DNA of 64,000 nucleotides from Nostoc favosum CHAB5714 (lineage in GTDB: Bacteria; Cyanobacteriota; Cyanobacteriia; Cyanobacteriales; Nostocaceae): NCBI RefSeq assembly GCF_020829495.1, contig NZ_JAIVFQ010000012.1, forward strand, positions 1 to 64,000, given 5' to 3'. This document shows, in pieces, positions 36,302-45,564 of the stretch. The notes under the pieces are model-generated. The model did no database searches, was not told the origin of the DNA, and worked only from the letters and a program-made list of their open reading frames with translations. Each line of letters starts with the position of its first letter. The stretch's first letter is position 1. The position numbers and the translations under genes were made by a program.

Positions 36302-36820
36302 CTAAAAATTTACCCCTCTTTACTGTACAATTTTGCCAAATGGAATCAAGACTGATATACTCTTTCTGTAGCGTCCATTTGCCTAAAAACTCGCTCAAAG
36401 CCCTGGTGCAAACAGGGCTTTGAGGAAAAAACAAGCCCACCTGTTATTAGAACAGGGCGGAACATTGTTTTGTCAATTTAACTAACTAGAGCAATCATAT
36501 CATGAGTTTACTCAGTTTTACAAATCTTTCCTTAGATAGATGTATTTTTCCCAGATACCAATTTATTAGATGTCTCTTCAATCGAATTGGTTTTCAATGG
36601 ATTAATAATAATAGTTTCCTGCCTAAAAAATTCTCTTCGATAGTTTGTCTAATAGGTAATCATCTGCTCTTTACAAAATTTAATTATTTTTAATAATATC
36701 ACTTTCTCCAGTGGATGAAAGTGCTACAAGTCTTGTTGCTTGAGTTTTTCCTGCTTTACGCTCAGGCTTTTCAAGATTGAACTTATCTTTTTTGAACAAT
36801 TTGTGACCCGGAGTATAAAT
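36302..36820. other. Intergenic region with a strong hairpin
   Basis: About 520 bases. At 36391-36422 CTCAAAGCCCTG and CAGGGCTTTGAG form a perfect 12-bp stem with a 7-base loop; on the minus strand it is followed by CGAGTTTTT, a moderate terminator. Open frames here are short and lack ribosome sites. The promoter of the ParB-like gene must lie in the right part. Confidence 0.45.
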
Positions 36821-38005
36821 ATGTCTGAGGTGCAGAATCCGGCAATTGTATATATTTCTCCTGCGGAGTTAGTTGTCCATCCGAAGCTGATAGAAATATA
36901 TGGTGAGAATGAGGATCGTCCGGCTTTAGAAAAAAGTATCTCGGAAAAAGGGATTCTTGAATCTTTAAAGGTATCTGCACGTACTGGTGTAAATGTTGTC
37001 TTGGCGGGTAAGTGTCGCTTGCAGATAGCCCGCCAGTTAGGGATTTCCGCCGTGAAAGTGGAATTTGTTGAGTCTGGTTCGTTTGAAGAAGATTTGAAAC
37101 TAGTGCTTGACTTTAATCTCCACCGGGAAGGCGGGAAGACTCATTACCAGAAATTTCACGAGGGGCAGTACTGGGAGAGCGTACTTCGTCCCCAAGCGAA
37201 AGAAAGACAGCGCCAAAGCGCTCGTCGTTTGAATCAATCGAATGATTCAAATTTGAATCATTCGTTAACTGAGAGTAACTCTCAATTATGGAAGGGTAAG
37301 CGAGTGATTCAGGAGGTCTCGGAGAATCTAAATATAAGTGTTGGCAGTTATCACAAGGGTAAGAAAGTTTTTGATTTGATTTCTCAATTACGAGAAATGA
37401 AAAAATTTAAGGCAGTTGTTGCACTGGAGATGGAATTTAACCGGAGTATTGATGCAGCGTACAAGTTTGTTTGTAATCAAGATATCTGTTACCAGGTGAT
37501 AGACCTGATTGAGGCAGATGAGATAGGTAGTATAGGCGATGGTATTGCTTGGATACGGAATGGCGATCGCAACCCGTTTCGACGTTTCCAGCTTGACCAA
37601 GTATATCAATTCAAGAAGAGACTGCGGCCCGAGTTGGAAATTGTAGGACGGGTTATTGGTATAACTAATGAGTTTGTTGTGTTTGGATTGAGGAATTTAG
37701 TAAATATGAGTCTAGAAATTGTGAATCTACGTCCGCAACAGATTGATGCAGAGTTACAAGATGAACCATCTGGGGAACAGAGGAAAAGAATATTTCACTT
37801 AATGCAAAAGTTTAGTGATGTTTTCCCAGTTCAGGTGTCTTTAACGGAGTTGTTGAAACTTTCAAATTTAACTGATAAAGAGGAGGTTTTATTGCGGATG
37901 TATGAGTCTGACGTATTTGAAAAAACGTGGGAGGATTATAAGGCCCAAATGAAAGCAATGGAAGTATCTACAAAGAGAAAAAAGGATAATATTCGTGCTG
38001 CATAG
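36821..38005 (+). CDS. ParB-like partition/nuclease-fold protein
   Basis: 394 residues from ATG 36821 (GGAG about 9 nt upstream); an in-frame start 27 codons earlier has no signal. Residues about 10-85 are a ParB-N domain: 'YISPAELVVHPKL', 'ALEKSISEKGILESLKV', 'VVLAGKCRLQIARQLGISAVKVEFV'. The helical middle (about 120-215) may be the HTH, with 'LNISVGSYHKGKKVFDLI'. No ParA gene is adjacent, and the box II arginines of classical ParB (GERR) are replaced by GKCR, so this may be a ParB-like regulator or nuclease rather than a CTPase clamp. Two perfect palindromes lie inside the gene. Confidence 0.7.
   Translation: MSEVQNPAIVYISPAELVVHPKLIEIYGENEDRPALEKSISEKGILESLKVSARTGVNVVLAGKCRLQIARQLGISAVKVEFVESGSFEEDLKLVLDFNLHREGGKTHYQKFHEGQYWESVLRPQAKERQRQSARRLNQSNDSNLNHSLTESNSQLWKGKRVIQEVSENLNISVGSYHKGKKVFDLISQLREMKKFKAVVALEMEFNRSIDAAYKFVCNQDICYQVIDLIEADEIGSIGDGIAWIRNGDRNPFRRFQLDQVYQFKKRLRPELEIVGRVIGITNEFVVFGLRNLVNMSLEIVNLRPQQIDAELQDEPSGEQRKRIFHLMQKFSDVFPVQVSLTELLKLSNLTDKEEVLLRMYESDVFEKTWEDYKAQMKAMEVSTKRKKDNIRAA
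37239..37284. repeat. Two perfect palindromes within the ParB-like gene
   Basis: CGAATGATTCAAA and its exact reverse complement form a 26-bp palindrome (37239-37264). Six bases later TGAGAGT-A-ACTCTCA forms a second one (37270-37284). They encode a low-complexity Asn/Ser-rich linker (NQSNDSNLNHSLTESNSQL), which leaves room for selection on the DNA itself. Candidate binding sites for the encoded ParB-like protein. Confidence 0.7.
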
Positions 38006-38564
38006 GTAGCTGTAAGCAGTTAATCTAGCACAGAATTTATCCCACAATTTAACATTACTTACTAGATTAGCATCTCAATACTGATTACAGTACGAGTTCA
38101 CTTTTTTGGGTGCAGAACTCGTATCAAGATATTTGACTGTTTTTTGTTTTTTAACTCGATGGTGGAGTATGAGTAATTTCATCTTCGCCAGTTGTACTAA
38201 CAAGAGCCAATGTGGGGTGACACTTGTGGGTGTTACTAGCTTTGCATTGTTATCCCAAAACTAAGAATGTCGATTTAGTGACAACTTCGCTTGAACTGCC
38301 TCATTTAAATAATTACCAAAAAAAAGTTGGGTAGTCGCATTGTTGTTGGTGAAGCGTGTTGGACTAAATCTTAGCCTAAGCCTACGTATGTCTAAGCCTA
38401 AACAAGTATAAACCTTTGTTTGCTTTCAACCACGAGACGATTACCAGTCGCCTCCAACAAGCGGATAACCAACCGCTTAAATATAAAAATTTCAAATTTA
38501 GGCTAACACATTTTGACCAACAGCGAGACTACCTGATGCACGAAAAACATCAGGACAGTCACTC
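38006..38564. other. Region upstream of the primase gene with TAAGCCTA repeats
   Basis: About 560 bases without a convincing gene. At 38371-38403 TTAGCCTAAGCCTA and CTAAGCCTAAA repeat the unit CTAAGCCTA, and an inverted copy (TTTAGGCTAA) lies near 38499-38508. Short clustered repeats beside a replication gene resemble iterons, so this is a candidate replication origin. Confidence 0.45.
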
Positions 38565-40790
38565 ATGTTCCAAGAAAATTTCGGGGCTTATGTTGATAAC
38601 AAGCCCCAATTAAGCCTTTCACAGCCTTCAAAAAAGAAAATCAAACCCCACCTGCCCGCAGAATCTGTGGGCAAACGCTACGTAGAACGTTTTTGGCATC
38701 CATTCGGGGCGATAATTGCCCCTTCTTCAGTAGAAGGTGCAAAACCAGCATGGCGCACCATCGATTATTACCTCCAACCTTCTCAACTGTGGAAGCTGCA
38801 CCAAGACAAGTTAAAACTAGTAGGTCTGCGTTTTGACGACACAACCAGTTACGCGACAATCGATTTAGACTTTTTTGGGGACTACCACAACATTGAATCT
38901 ATAAATCGCATCAAAGCGGCGCTAGAGGACATCGGCATAGTTGATATCATCATCCTCCAGTCCAGCTTCAGTGGTGGCTATCACCTGATCCTAACCTTTG
39001 CATCCCCCCTGCCTACCTTTGCCCTAGCCTGCGCCTTAGAAATTACCTTAAGAAATGCAGGCTTAAGAGTGCGCCAAGGACACCTAGAAATCTTCCCCAA
39101 TACCAAACCCTATGGTGAAAAACAAATAACCAACTACAAAGCCATCCGTTGCCCCATGCAACCAGGTAGCGGGTCATTTTTACTTGATGATGACCTACAA
39201 CCAATTAGCGACTCAGTTTCTATCTTCCTCGATCATTGCGATCGCGCAGCAAGTCGGCAAGATTTAACCAAACTAAAACGGGTAGCGAAAAAAGCTAAAA
39301 AACAAATTACACAAGAGAGATATCGCAAGCAAGATTCTGCTGACGTTGCACAGTGGCGTGCTAACTGGGAAGAAATAATTGCGATCGGTTGGACGGGACA
39401 AGGACAAACAAACACTCTTCTACAAATCTTTGTAGGCTACGGAATCGTCTTTTTAGACTTAACGGGTGAGGAATTAGTCGAATTTTGCCTCACTACCGCA
39501 ATTAACGCCCCTGGCTATAGCCAATATTGCCGACATCAACATGAAATCAAAGCTAGAGTGCAGCATTGGGTAGAATGCACAATTTGCAACAAATGGTACA
39601 GCGCCTACGTTAGTTATCCCGAACGGCTGTTGGGTACATTCGCCAACACATTTGCAGAAGCCATAGCAGGCATTAGGAGCATCCATAAACCCAAAGATAA
39701 CGTAATCCCATTTGACCGTCGCCAGCAACAGAACTGGGAACGCAGCCAACAAGCCCAAAGACGCATCCAGATAGTTGTAAGAGCAATAGAGTGGGATAGT
39801 GCGTTACCAGCAGGGGCTACTGAACGAGCGAAAGTAATACGTGTCGAGTACAAGCGGCGTTTTAACAAAACTATCTCACAAGAGACACTACAAAAGCACT
39901 TACATTTGTGGCATCCCACGCGCTACATTTTAGACCCTTGGACAGAAAATAGCTTAAACCCTTATCAACCAAGCGAGAACGGGCAATTTTATGAGTTTCA
40001 AAACTCTTTTGTAAAACAAAACACTCAAAACCCTTATCAAATGGATAATGACGCTCATTATTCTTATATGAAGGTTTTTTGTAACTGCTTACCTTCTGCT
40101 GCCGATGCCCTTACAGGGCAGTTGGCAGCAGCTAGTTTTGAAGAAGTTACCGAGTTTGAAGGAGAATTTTTTGTCCCACAGGTACAAGATAAATTTGAGG
40201 GAATTAATATCAGTTCTGAAGAATTGAATTTATTACAACCAGAAGATTTGTCTTTAACTTCAGGTATCAATAATTCTGATAATTTATTAGTTTCTTCAAA
40301 TATTATACAACTAGCTGAAAATGTTAATGAAAGTAATTCAGATAAGGATTTTAAATACCTTTCTAACCACAGCGCCTCTGAAAATTACAATAACAAAAAC
40401 TTATTAATTAATTCTGTCAGTATTCCGCTTACTACGCCTACAGCTGCAATTGTGCCGCCTGAAACGTCACCAAAAGCCGAAATTAGCGAGCAAAGTACAC
40501 CTTCAGGCGACCTAGCTGAAACTCTCGCTTTGTCAGAACTGAAGAAACTGACTAAGTTGCGACTCCAGGCAGCATCTCACGCCAAGCGTTTAGCTAGAGA
40601 GTACTGCCTAATTGCGCGACGCTTAATTGTAGGCAAGGAACGCGAACGTTTGGAACAAAGTGCCAAAATGCAATTCTATCTTGATTCGGGTAACAAAACT
40701 CTAATTGCAGAAGCCAACGAGTGGGCAGCTGCCAATCCTGGGTGTCTACCGTTTTCGTTGGAGTTGGCGTTTCAAGAAAGTGAGACGTGA
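38565..40790 (+). CDS. Plasmid replication primase of the archaeo-eukaryotic type
   Basis: 741 residues. The N-terminal 240 residues show the AEP signature: motif I 'ATIDLDFFGDY' (Asp100, Asp102), motif II 'SFSGGYHLILTF' (His140), and motif III 'HLEIFPNTKPYG' followed by 'AIRCPMQPGSGSFLLDDD'. It would synthesise primers or act as primase-polymerase on the replicon. The middle (about 260-350) has a Cys/His cluster ('CRHQHEIKARVQHWVECTIC') that may bind zinc, and the C-terminus is a long low-complexity linker ending in a helical domain. No helicase motifs are present. ATG 38565 has weak upstream pairing. Likely the replication initiator of this plasmid. Confidence 0.7.
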   Translation: MFQENFGAYVDNKPQLSLSQPSKKKIKPHLPAESVGKRYVERFWHPFGAIIAPSSVEGAKPAWRTIDYYLQPSQLWKLHQDKLKLVGLRFDDTTSYATIDLDFFGDYHNIESINRIKAALEDIGIVDIIILQSSFSGGYHLILTFASPLPTFALACALEITLRNAGLRVRQGHLEIFPNTKPYGEKQITNYKAIRCPMQPGSGSFLLDDDLQPISDSVSIFLDHCDRAASRQDLTKLKRVAKKAKKQITQERYRKQDSADVAQWRANWEEIIAIGWTGQGQTNTLLQIFVGYGIVFLDLTGEELVEFCLTTAINAPGYSQYCRHQHEIKARVQHWVECTICNKWYSAYVSYPERLLGTFANTFAEAIAGIRSIHKPKDNVIPFDRRQQQNWERSQQAQRRIQIVVRAIEWDSALPAGATERAKVIRVEYKRRFNKTISQETLQKHLHLWHPTRYILDPWTENSLNPYQPSENGQFYEFQNSFVKQNTQNPYQMDNDAHYSYMKVFCNCLPSAADALTGQLAAASFEEVTEFEGEFFVPQVQDKFEGINISSEELNLLQPEDLSLTSGINNSDNLLVSSNIIQLAENVNESNSDKDFKYLSNHSASENYNNKNLLINSVSIPLTTPTAAIVPPETSPKAEISEQSTPSGDLAETLALSELKKLTKLRLQAASHAKRLAREYCLIARRLIVGKERERLEQSAKMQFYLDSGNKTLIAEANEWAAANPGCLPFSLELAFQESET

Positions 40791-40943
40791 TGGCTGAATT
40801 TCACAGGTGTTCCACCTCAGATTGAAACTTTCCAAGATAAGCAAAAACGCATTATTACTAGTGCGGGAGTACCAATTGTTACTCTAACTACAACAGACGC
40901 TCAAGACAATTTAACAACTCTTGACGCTATTTATCAAACCTAG
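40791..40943 (+). pseudogene. Coding remnant
   Basis: From 40791 a frame reads about 50 codons without a start ('FTGVPPQIETFQDKQKR', 'GVPIVTLTTTDAQDNLTTLD') to TAG near 40941. It has coding character and no ribosome site, so it is the tail of a lost gene. Family not recognised. It marks the junction between the replication block and the copper island. Confidence 0.45.
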
Positions 40944-41009
40944 AAAATTGCCTCGCCAAGACTAAGAATAAAGCTTATATGCGCTTAAAAAAATTCTTCA
41001 GCTGGCCTC

Positions 41010-41041
41010 TTGACTCTCCAGTTCACTGGAGCATTCAAGAT
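41010..41041 (+). promoter_or_regulatory. MerR-type operator-promoter of copA1
   Basis: TTGACT (41010-41015), then CTCCAG-TTCA-CTGGAG, then CAAGAT (41036-41041), giving a 20-bp spacer. The over-long spacer with a central dyad is diagnostic for MerR-family activation. Start codon of the ATPase follows 50 bases later. Confidence 0.85.
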
Positions 41042-41090
41042 GAAATTAGTTAGTTGTTAGTTAACACCACTTAGTAACTGGAGCAGCCAG

Positions 41091-43352
41091 ATGGAGAATA
41101 CCACACTCAAACTGCGCGGCATGAGTTGTGCCTCTTGTGCCAGCAGCATTGAAGACGCGATTAATTCTGTCCCCGGTGTCGATGAATGTATTGTGAATTT
41201 TGGAGCAGAACAGGCAACAGTTAAATATGACCCTAAAAGAACTGATTTAGAAGCTATTCAAGAAGCAGTAGATGCAGCAGGTTACTCTGCTTACCCACTC
41301 CAAGAACAAAACCTGATGGCGGGAGAAGACGATGTGGAGAAAAGACACCGCTTAAGAGAATCCCGCGATTTAATGCGAAAGGTGGCGGTAGGAGGCATCA
41401 TTAGCACTGTGTTGGTTATAGGTTCACTGCCTATGATGACAGGGTTGCACTTACCCTTTATCCCAGTATGGCTGCATAATCCTTGGGTACAGTTGATACT
41501 TACTACCCCAGTACAGTTCTGGTGTGGTTACTCCTTCTACATTAATGGATGGAAAGCTTTAAAACGTCATGCTGCCACAATGGATACCCTAATTGCTTTG
41601 GGTACAAGTGCAGCGTATTTTTATTCGCTATTTCCAACTTTATTCCCCAGCTTTTTCATTAACCAAGGGTTAACACCAGATGTATATTATGAAACTGCTG
41701 CTGTTGTCATTACCCTGATTTTGCTAGGAAGATTATTTGAGAATCGTGCTAGAGGGCAAACTTCAGAAGCTATCCGCAAGCTGATTGGTTTACAAGCTAA
41801 AACAGCGCGTTTGATTCGTAATGGACGAGAAGTAGATGTCCCAATTGAAGAAGTGCAGATTGGAGATGTGATACTGGTTCGTCCTGGCGAGAAGATTCCT
41901 GTTGATGGGGAAGTGATTGAGGGAGCATCCACAATTGATGAAGCGATGGTGACAGGGGAAAGTTTGCCCGTTAAAAAGCAACCAGGCGATGAAGTGATTG
42001 GAGCTACCATTAACAAAACTGGGAGTTTCAAGTTTCGGGCAACACGAGTCGGAAGTGATACTGTGTTGGCGCAGATCGTCCAATTAGTACAGCAGGCACA
42101 GGGTTCCAAAGCTCCAATTCAAAGATTAGCAGACCAAGTAACTGGATGGTTTGTACCTGCGGTGATTGCGATCGCACTGCTCACTTTCATCATTTGGTTT
42201 AATTTTACAGGCAATGTGACTTTAGCGCTAATCACCACTGTTGGGGTACTAATTATCGCCTGTCCTTGTGCGTTGGGTTTAGCCACACCAACTTCTGTAG
42301 TGGTAGGAACGGGTAAAGGTGCAGAAAATGGCATTTTGATTAAAGGTGCCGAAAGCTTGGAACTAGCGCATAAAATCCAAACGATCGTGCTAGATAAAAC
42401 TGGAACCATCACTCAAGGTAAACCAACAGTCACCGATTTTGTCACCATCAATGGTACTGCTAATGGCAATGAGATGAGGTTGGTGCAACTTACGGCATCT
42501 GTGGAACGCAATTCTGAACATCCATTGGCAGAAGCGGTTGTGAGATACGCCCAATCTCAAGAAGTGACGTTAGCAGATGTCAAGGAGTTTGAAGCTGTAG
42601 CAGGTAGTGGTGTACAAGGTATAGTTTCTGGTCATCTTGTGCAAATTGGTACACAACGCTGGATGTCAGAATTAGGCATTGACACCCAAGCCTTACAACA
42701 AGATAAAGAGCGTTTGGAATATCTGGGCAAAACTGCGATTTGGATTGCAGTTGACGGACAAATTCAGGGATTAATGGGGATTTCTGATGCCATCAAACCT
42801 ACCTCCATACAGGCAGTTCGCGCTTTGCAAAAACTAGGTTTAGAGGTGGTGATGCTCACAGGAGATAATCGGCGCACCGCAGAAACCATTGCCCGTGAAG
42901 TTGGGATCAAGCGTGTTTTGGCAGAAGTCCGCCCCGACCAAAAAGCCGCTACAGTGCAGAAATTGCAATCAGAGGGAAAGATTGTGGCAATGGTTGGTGA
43001 TGGTATTAATGATGCACCAGCGTTAGCCCAAGCCGATGTGGGGATGGCAATTGGCACTGGGACAGATGTAGCGATCGCTGCTAGTGACATTACGCTCATC
43101 TCTGGTGACTTGCGAAGCATTGTCACAGCCATTCAACTCAGCCGCGCCACAATTCGTAACATTCGTCAAAACCTATTCTTCGCCTTCATCTACAACGTTG
43201 CTGGCATTCCGATTGCTGCGGGTATTCTCTTCCCCATCTTCGGTTGGTTGCTTAACCCCATCATTGCAGGTGCAGCAATGGCATTTAGTTCGGTTTCAGT
43301 AGTTACAAATGCTCTACGTCTGCGTAAATTTCAAGCTAAACCAGTAGCATAA
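41091..43352 (+). CDS. copA: Copper-translocating P1B-type ATPase (first copy)
   Basis: 753 residues: N-terminal HMA domain with '[11 protein letters not shown]' (Cys13, Cys16), eight membrane helices, actuator 'MVTGES', metal site 'ACPCALG', phosphorylation 'DKTGTITQG', and hinge '[18 protein letters not shown]'. The CPC motif with 'NALRLR' in the last helix indicates the Cu(I) subgroup. It pumps copper from the cytoplasm. Expression should follow the MerR-type operator directly upstream. Followed 11 bases later by a cupredoxin gene with GGAGG. A second, highly similar ATPase starts at 62794. The plasma- or thylakoid-membrane location cannot be told. Confidence 0.95.
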   Translation: MENTTLKLRGMSCASCASSIEDAINSVPGVDECIVNFGAEQATVKYDPKRTDLEAIQEAVDAAGYSAYPLQEQNLMAGEDDVEKRHRLRESRDLMRKVAVGGIISTVLVIGSLPMMTGLHLPFIPVWLHNPWVQLILTTPVQFWCGYSFYINGWKALKRHAATMDTLIALGTSAAYFYSLFPTLFPSFFINQGLTPDVYYETAAVVITLILLGRLFENRARGQTSEAIRKLIGLQAKTARLIRNGREVDVPIEEVQIGDVILVRPGEKIPVDGEVIEGASTIDEAMVTGESLPVKKQPGDEVIGATINKTGSFKFRATRVGSDTVLAQIVQLVQQAQGSKAPIQRLADQVTGWFVPAVIAIALLTFIIWFNFTGNVTLALITTVGVLIIACPCALGLATPTSVVVGTGKGAENGILIKGAESLELAHKIQTIVLDKTGTITQGKPTVTDFVTINGTANGNEMRLVQLTASVERNSEHPLAEAVVRYAQSQEVTLADVKEFEAVAGSGVQGIVSGHLVQIGTQRWMSELGIDTQALQQDKERLEYLGKTAIWIAVDGQIQGLMGISDAIKPTSIQAVRALQKLGLEVVMLTGDNRRTAETIAREVGIKRVLAEVRPDQKAATVQKLQSEGKIVAMVGDGINDAPALAQADVGMAIGTGTDVAIAASDITLISGDLRSIVTAIQLSRATIRNIRQNLFFAFIYNVAGIPIAAGILFPIFGWLLNPIIAGAAMAFSSVSVVTNALRLRKFQAKPVA

Positions 43353-43363
43353 GGAGGTAGCAA

Positions 43364-44269
43364 ATGTTGAGTAAAGTAATTCTTAGCAGTATAGCAAGCT
43401 TGGGATTGGCATTCAGTGTTGCCTCGGATAAAGTAGTTGCACAGATGAATCATCAAATGCCAGCTACCGAGCAATCGCAGACAACTCAGTTCCGCCGCAT
43501 TGAGCAACCATTATGGGTAAAAGGTGCAGTTACAACAGCCGGCTTAGGGTTAATCGGACTAGAAATTTGGTGGTTTCTCCTAAGTAAACCAAAGTCCCAA
43601 AAAGCCGAAGCCCATGATGGTATTCAAGAAATTGATATTACTGTAGATGGAGGCTACGAACCCAGTCGAATTCTAGTCAATGCAGGTCAAAGAGTCCGCC
43701 TTAATTTCCTACGCCGTGACCCTAGTAGTTGTCTTGAAGAAATACGCCTACCTGATTTCCATATCGCCAAAAACTTACCACTCAACGAAGTCACACCCAT
43801 TGAGTTCACACCAGACAAAGCAGGTACTTATACCTTCAACTGCGGTATGAATATGTTCCGAGGAGTTATAGAAGTTCAATCTACTGACTCGACTGCAAAA
43901 GCAACCCCAGTAACTACTTCTCAATCTACTTACCAGATCCAACCAGAGCTTTCTTTGCCTACAGAGTCAGCAACAAAAGCAGTGAAAACACCAGAAGGTA
44001 CTCAAGAAGCGACTGTTATGGTTGAAAAGGGTTACAAACCAGAACGAGTAATTGTGGAGGTGGGACAACCAGTAAGATTGGACTTCCAACGTCACAATCT
44101 GAGCAAGTGTTTTGATAAATTGCTAATACCAGACTTTGACTTAGCCGTTGACCTTGCTCCTAACCAAACCACTTCAGTGGAATTTACTCCTAAATATCCT
44201 GGTGAATATGAATTCACCTGCGGTATGAAAATGTATCGTGGTGTCGTGGAAGTAAAACCTGCCACATAA
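43364..44269 (+). CDS. Anchored protein with two cupredoxin domains
   Basis: 301 residues. A signal-like N-terminus (ILSSIASLGLAFSVASDKVVA) and a membrane helix near 55-73 precede two homologous cupredoxin-like domains (about 85-170 and 205-300). Each contains a Cys ('SSCLEEIRLPDF' and 'SKCFDKLLIPDF') and an ending 'FNCGMNMFRGVIEV' or 'FTCGMKMYRGVVEV'. Cys-Gly-Met-x-Met is a likely copper-binding end, as in cupredoxin_1 proteins that accompany CopA. It could take or buffer copper at the pump's exit side. Co-transcribed with copA; ribosome site AAGGAGG. Confidence 0.8.
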   Translation: MLSKVILSSIASLGLAFSVASDKVVAQMNHQMPATEQSQTTQFRRIEQPLWVKGAVTTAGLGLIGLEIWWFLLSKPKSQKAEAHDGIQEIDITVDGGYEPSRILVNAGQRVRLNFLRRDPSSCLEEIRLPDFHIAKNLPLNEVTPIEFTPDKAGTYTFNCGMNMFRGVIEVQSTDSTAKATPVTTSQSTYQIQPELSLPTESATKAVKTPEGTQEATVMVEKGYKPERVIVEVGQPVRLDFQRHNLSKCFDKLLIPDFDLAVDLAPNQTTSVEFTPKYPGEYEFTCGMKMYRGVVEVKPAT

Positions 44270-44308
44270 TCTAGTAGCAAATAATTAGCAAGATGATCCT
44301 GTTCTTAC

Positions 44309-44340
44309 TTGACTCTCCAGCTAACTGGAGAGTTTAAGAT
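44309..44340 (+). promoter_or_regulatory. MerR-type operator-promoter of the merR gene
   Basis: TTGACT (44309-44314), CTCCAG-CTAA-CTGGAG, TAAGAT (44335-44340); spacer 20. Perfect dyad. It lies 38 bases before the regulator gene and implies autoregulation. Confidence 0.85.
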
Positions 44341-44378
44341 AAGGTAAATAAACTTATTTAACATGAGAGCAGCTAAAT

Positions 44379-44792
44379 ATGCTAGTTCAAGAAGAGCCAA
44401 AACTCATTGGTAATGTAGCCAAGTCTAGCGGTGTACCAATTAAAACTATTCGCTACTATGAGGAGCTAGGTCTACTCAGGTCATTAGGGAGAACCGAGGG
44501 TGGATTTAGATTATTTAACTCTGATGTTTTGGAGCGACTGCACTTTATTAAACGCGCTCAAAGCTTAGGATTAAGCTTGTCAGAGATTAAGGAATTTTTA
44601 AATGTTCATGATGGAGGGGAATTACCTTGTGAGCATATAAAAATTAAACTAGAAGAAAAGGTAAAAGCTATTGATGAACAAATTCAGCAATTACTTATTT
44701 TGAGACAAGAATTATCAGGATTAGTTTCTGGTTGGGAAACAATACCTGAAAATCCTGAAAAAACAATTTGTCCTATTATTGAAAGAAATTAA
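44379..44792 (+). CDS. MerR-family metal-responsive regulator
   Basis: 137 residues. N-terminal winged HTH 'IGNVAKSSGVPIKTIRYYEELGLL' and 'GFRLFNSDVLERL', dimerisation coiled coil about 80-118. Two metal-ligand candidates are Cys84 ('ELPCEHIKIK') and Cys131 ('TICPIIE'). The first Cys position before the coiled coil is typical for Zn/Hg-type members (ZntR Cys79), so the ligand need not be copper alone. All four MerR-type operators in this island should be its sites. Gene order with copA supports a copper role. A terminator follows. Confidence 0.85.
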   Translation: MLVQEEPKLIGNVAKSSGVPIKTIRYYEELGLLRSLGRTEGGFRLFNSDVLERLHFIKRAQSLGLSLSEIKEFLNVHDGGELPCEHIKIKLEEKVKAIDEQIQQLLILRQELSGLVSGWETIPENPEKTICPIIERN

Positions 44793-44819
44793 ACAATCAA
44801 GCTGTTCATTTAATTTTTT

Positions 44820-44864
44820 ATCAGTATATCAACGCATTAAGCTAAGTTGATATGCTGATTTTTT
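44820..44864 (+). terminator. Rho-independent terminator after merR
   Basis: ATCAGTATATCAAC pairs with GTTGATATGCTGAT (44820-44833 with 44846-44859, one G-U pair) and runs into TTTTTT. Confidence 0.85.
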
Positions 44865-44912
44865 ATTGAGAGAAATCAATTGATAAAGAAATTATTTTTT
44901 TAATTTTACCTA

Positions 44913-44944
44913 TTGACTCTCCCGTAAGCTGGAGAAATTAAACT
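44913..44944 (+). promoter_or_regulatory. MerR-type operator-promoter of copZ1
   Basis: TTGACT (44913-44918), CTCCCG-TAAG-CTGGAG with one mismatch in the dyad, TAAACT (44939-44944); spacer 20. The chaperone gene follows about 80 bases later. Confidence 0.8.
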
Positions 44945-45025
44945 AATTTTAGTCGAGTAGATTAAGCGTATATCTATTCAACGATTTTCAAAAAATTAAT
45001 TATCTTCAGTCAGGAATTTAATACT

Positions 45026-45220
45026 ATGACACTGCAACTAACAGTTCCCAAACTCGCTTGTTCTGCTTGTGCGAATACTATCACCAAAGCAATTCAATCA
45101 ATTGATTCTACAGCAACAGTGCAAGCTGATACAAAAACAAAAATTGTCAGTATAGAAACTCAAGCACCTGAAACTAAAATTAAAGAAGTAATAGCTGCCA
45201 TAGGCTATCCATCTGTTTAG
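45026..45220 (+). CDS. copZ: CopZ-like HMA metallochaperone (first copy)
   Basis: 64 residues, one HMA domain with 'KLACSACANTI' (CxxC at 12 and 15). It carries Cu(I) in the cytoplasm and hands it to the N-terminal domain of the ATPase. Driven by its own MerR-type promoter. A second copy with the same N-terminus MTLQ lies at 62426. Confidence 0.9.
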   Translation: MTLQLTVPKLACSACANTITKAIQSIDSTATVQADTKTKIVSIETQAPETKIKEVIAAIGYPSV

Positions 45221-45326
45221 GTTTTTGAGTTTATTCTATTATCAGTAGTCAGCATTGAATGAACTGCTGATAGTCAAATATTCATTTCAGAAAAGTCCTT
45301 CTGCTTTTAGAAGAGAGGTGACTTAT

Positions 45327-45521
45327 ATGAGTTTACTTTTTCTGATTCCACTGACGATTGGTTTAGCAGTTAGTTATTTGTTTAAAAATTCTACTGACGA
45401 CATGGCAGAATTAACAAGTTTATCTACAGTTGCTTGCCTAATTGTCAGTTTAACATTAGCACCTTGGCAACTAAAAGTTGTGGTTCTAATGCTTGCCATA
45501 TTAACTCCCCAGACGAATTGA
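45327..45521 (+). CDS. Small two-helix membrane protein
   Basis: 64 residues from ATG 45327 (GAGGTG about 7 nt upstream); the in-frame ATG 24 codons earlier lacks a site. Two membrane helices (LLFLIPLTIGLAVSYLF and 'TVACLIVSLTLAPWQLKVV'). Unknown; lies between the chaperone and the lipoprotein and is probably co-transcribed with them. Confidence 0.6.
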   Translation: MSLLFLIPLTIGLAVSYLFKNSTDDMAELTSLSTVACLIVSLTLAPWQLKVVVLMLAILTPQTN

Positions 45522-45564
45522 GACTTTTGAATAACTTCAATCATTAAAAAATAGAGCAAAATCA

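Noticed and set aside
36391..36422. 12-bp hairpin as terminator of the IS630-like gene
   Set aside because: The gene at 35846-36301 starts next to it and runs away from it, so it cannot end that transcript.
36502..36693. 63-residue open frame on the plus strand upstream of the ParB-like gene
   Set aside because: AT-rich, Phe/Ile/Asn-biased composition, no ribosome site and no neighbour in coupling distance.
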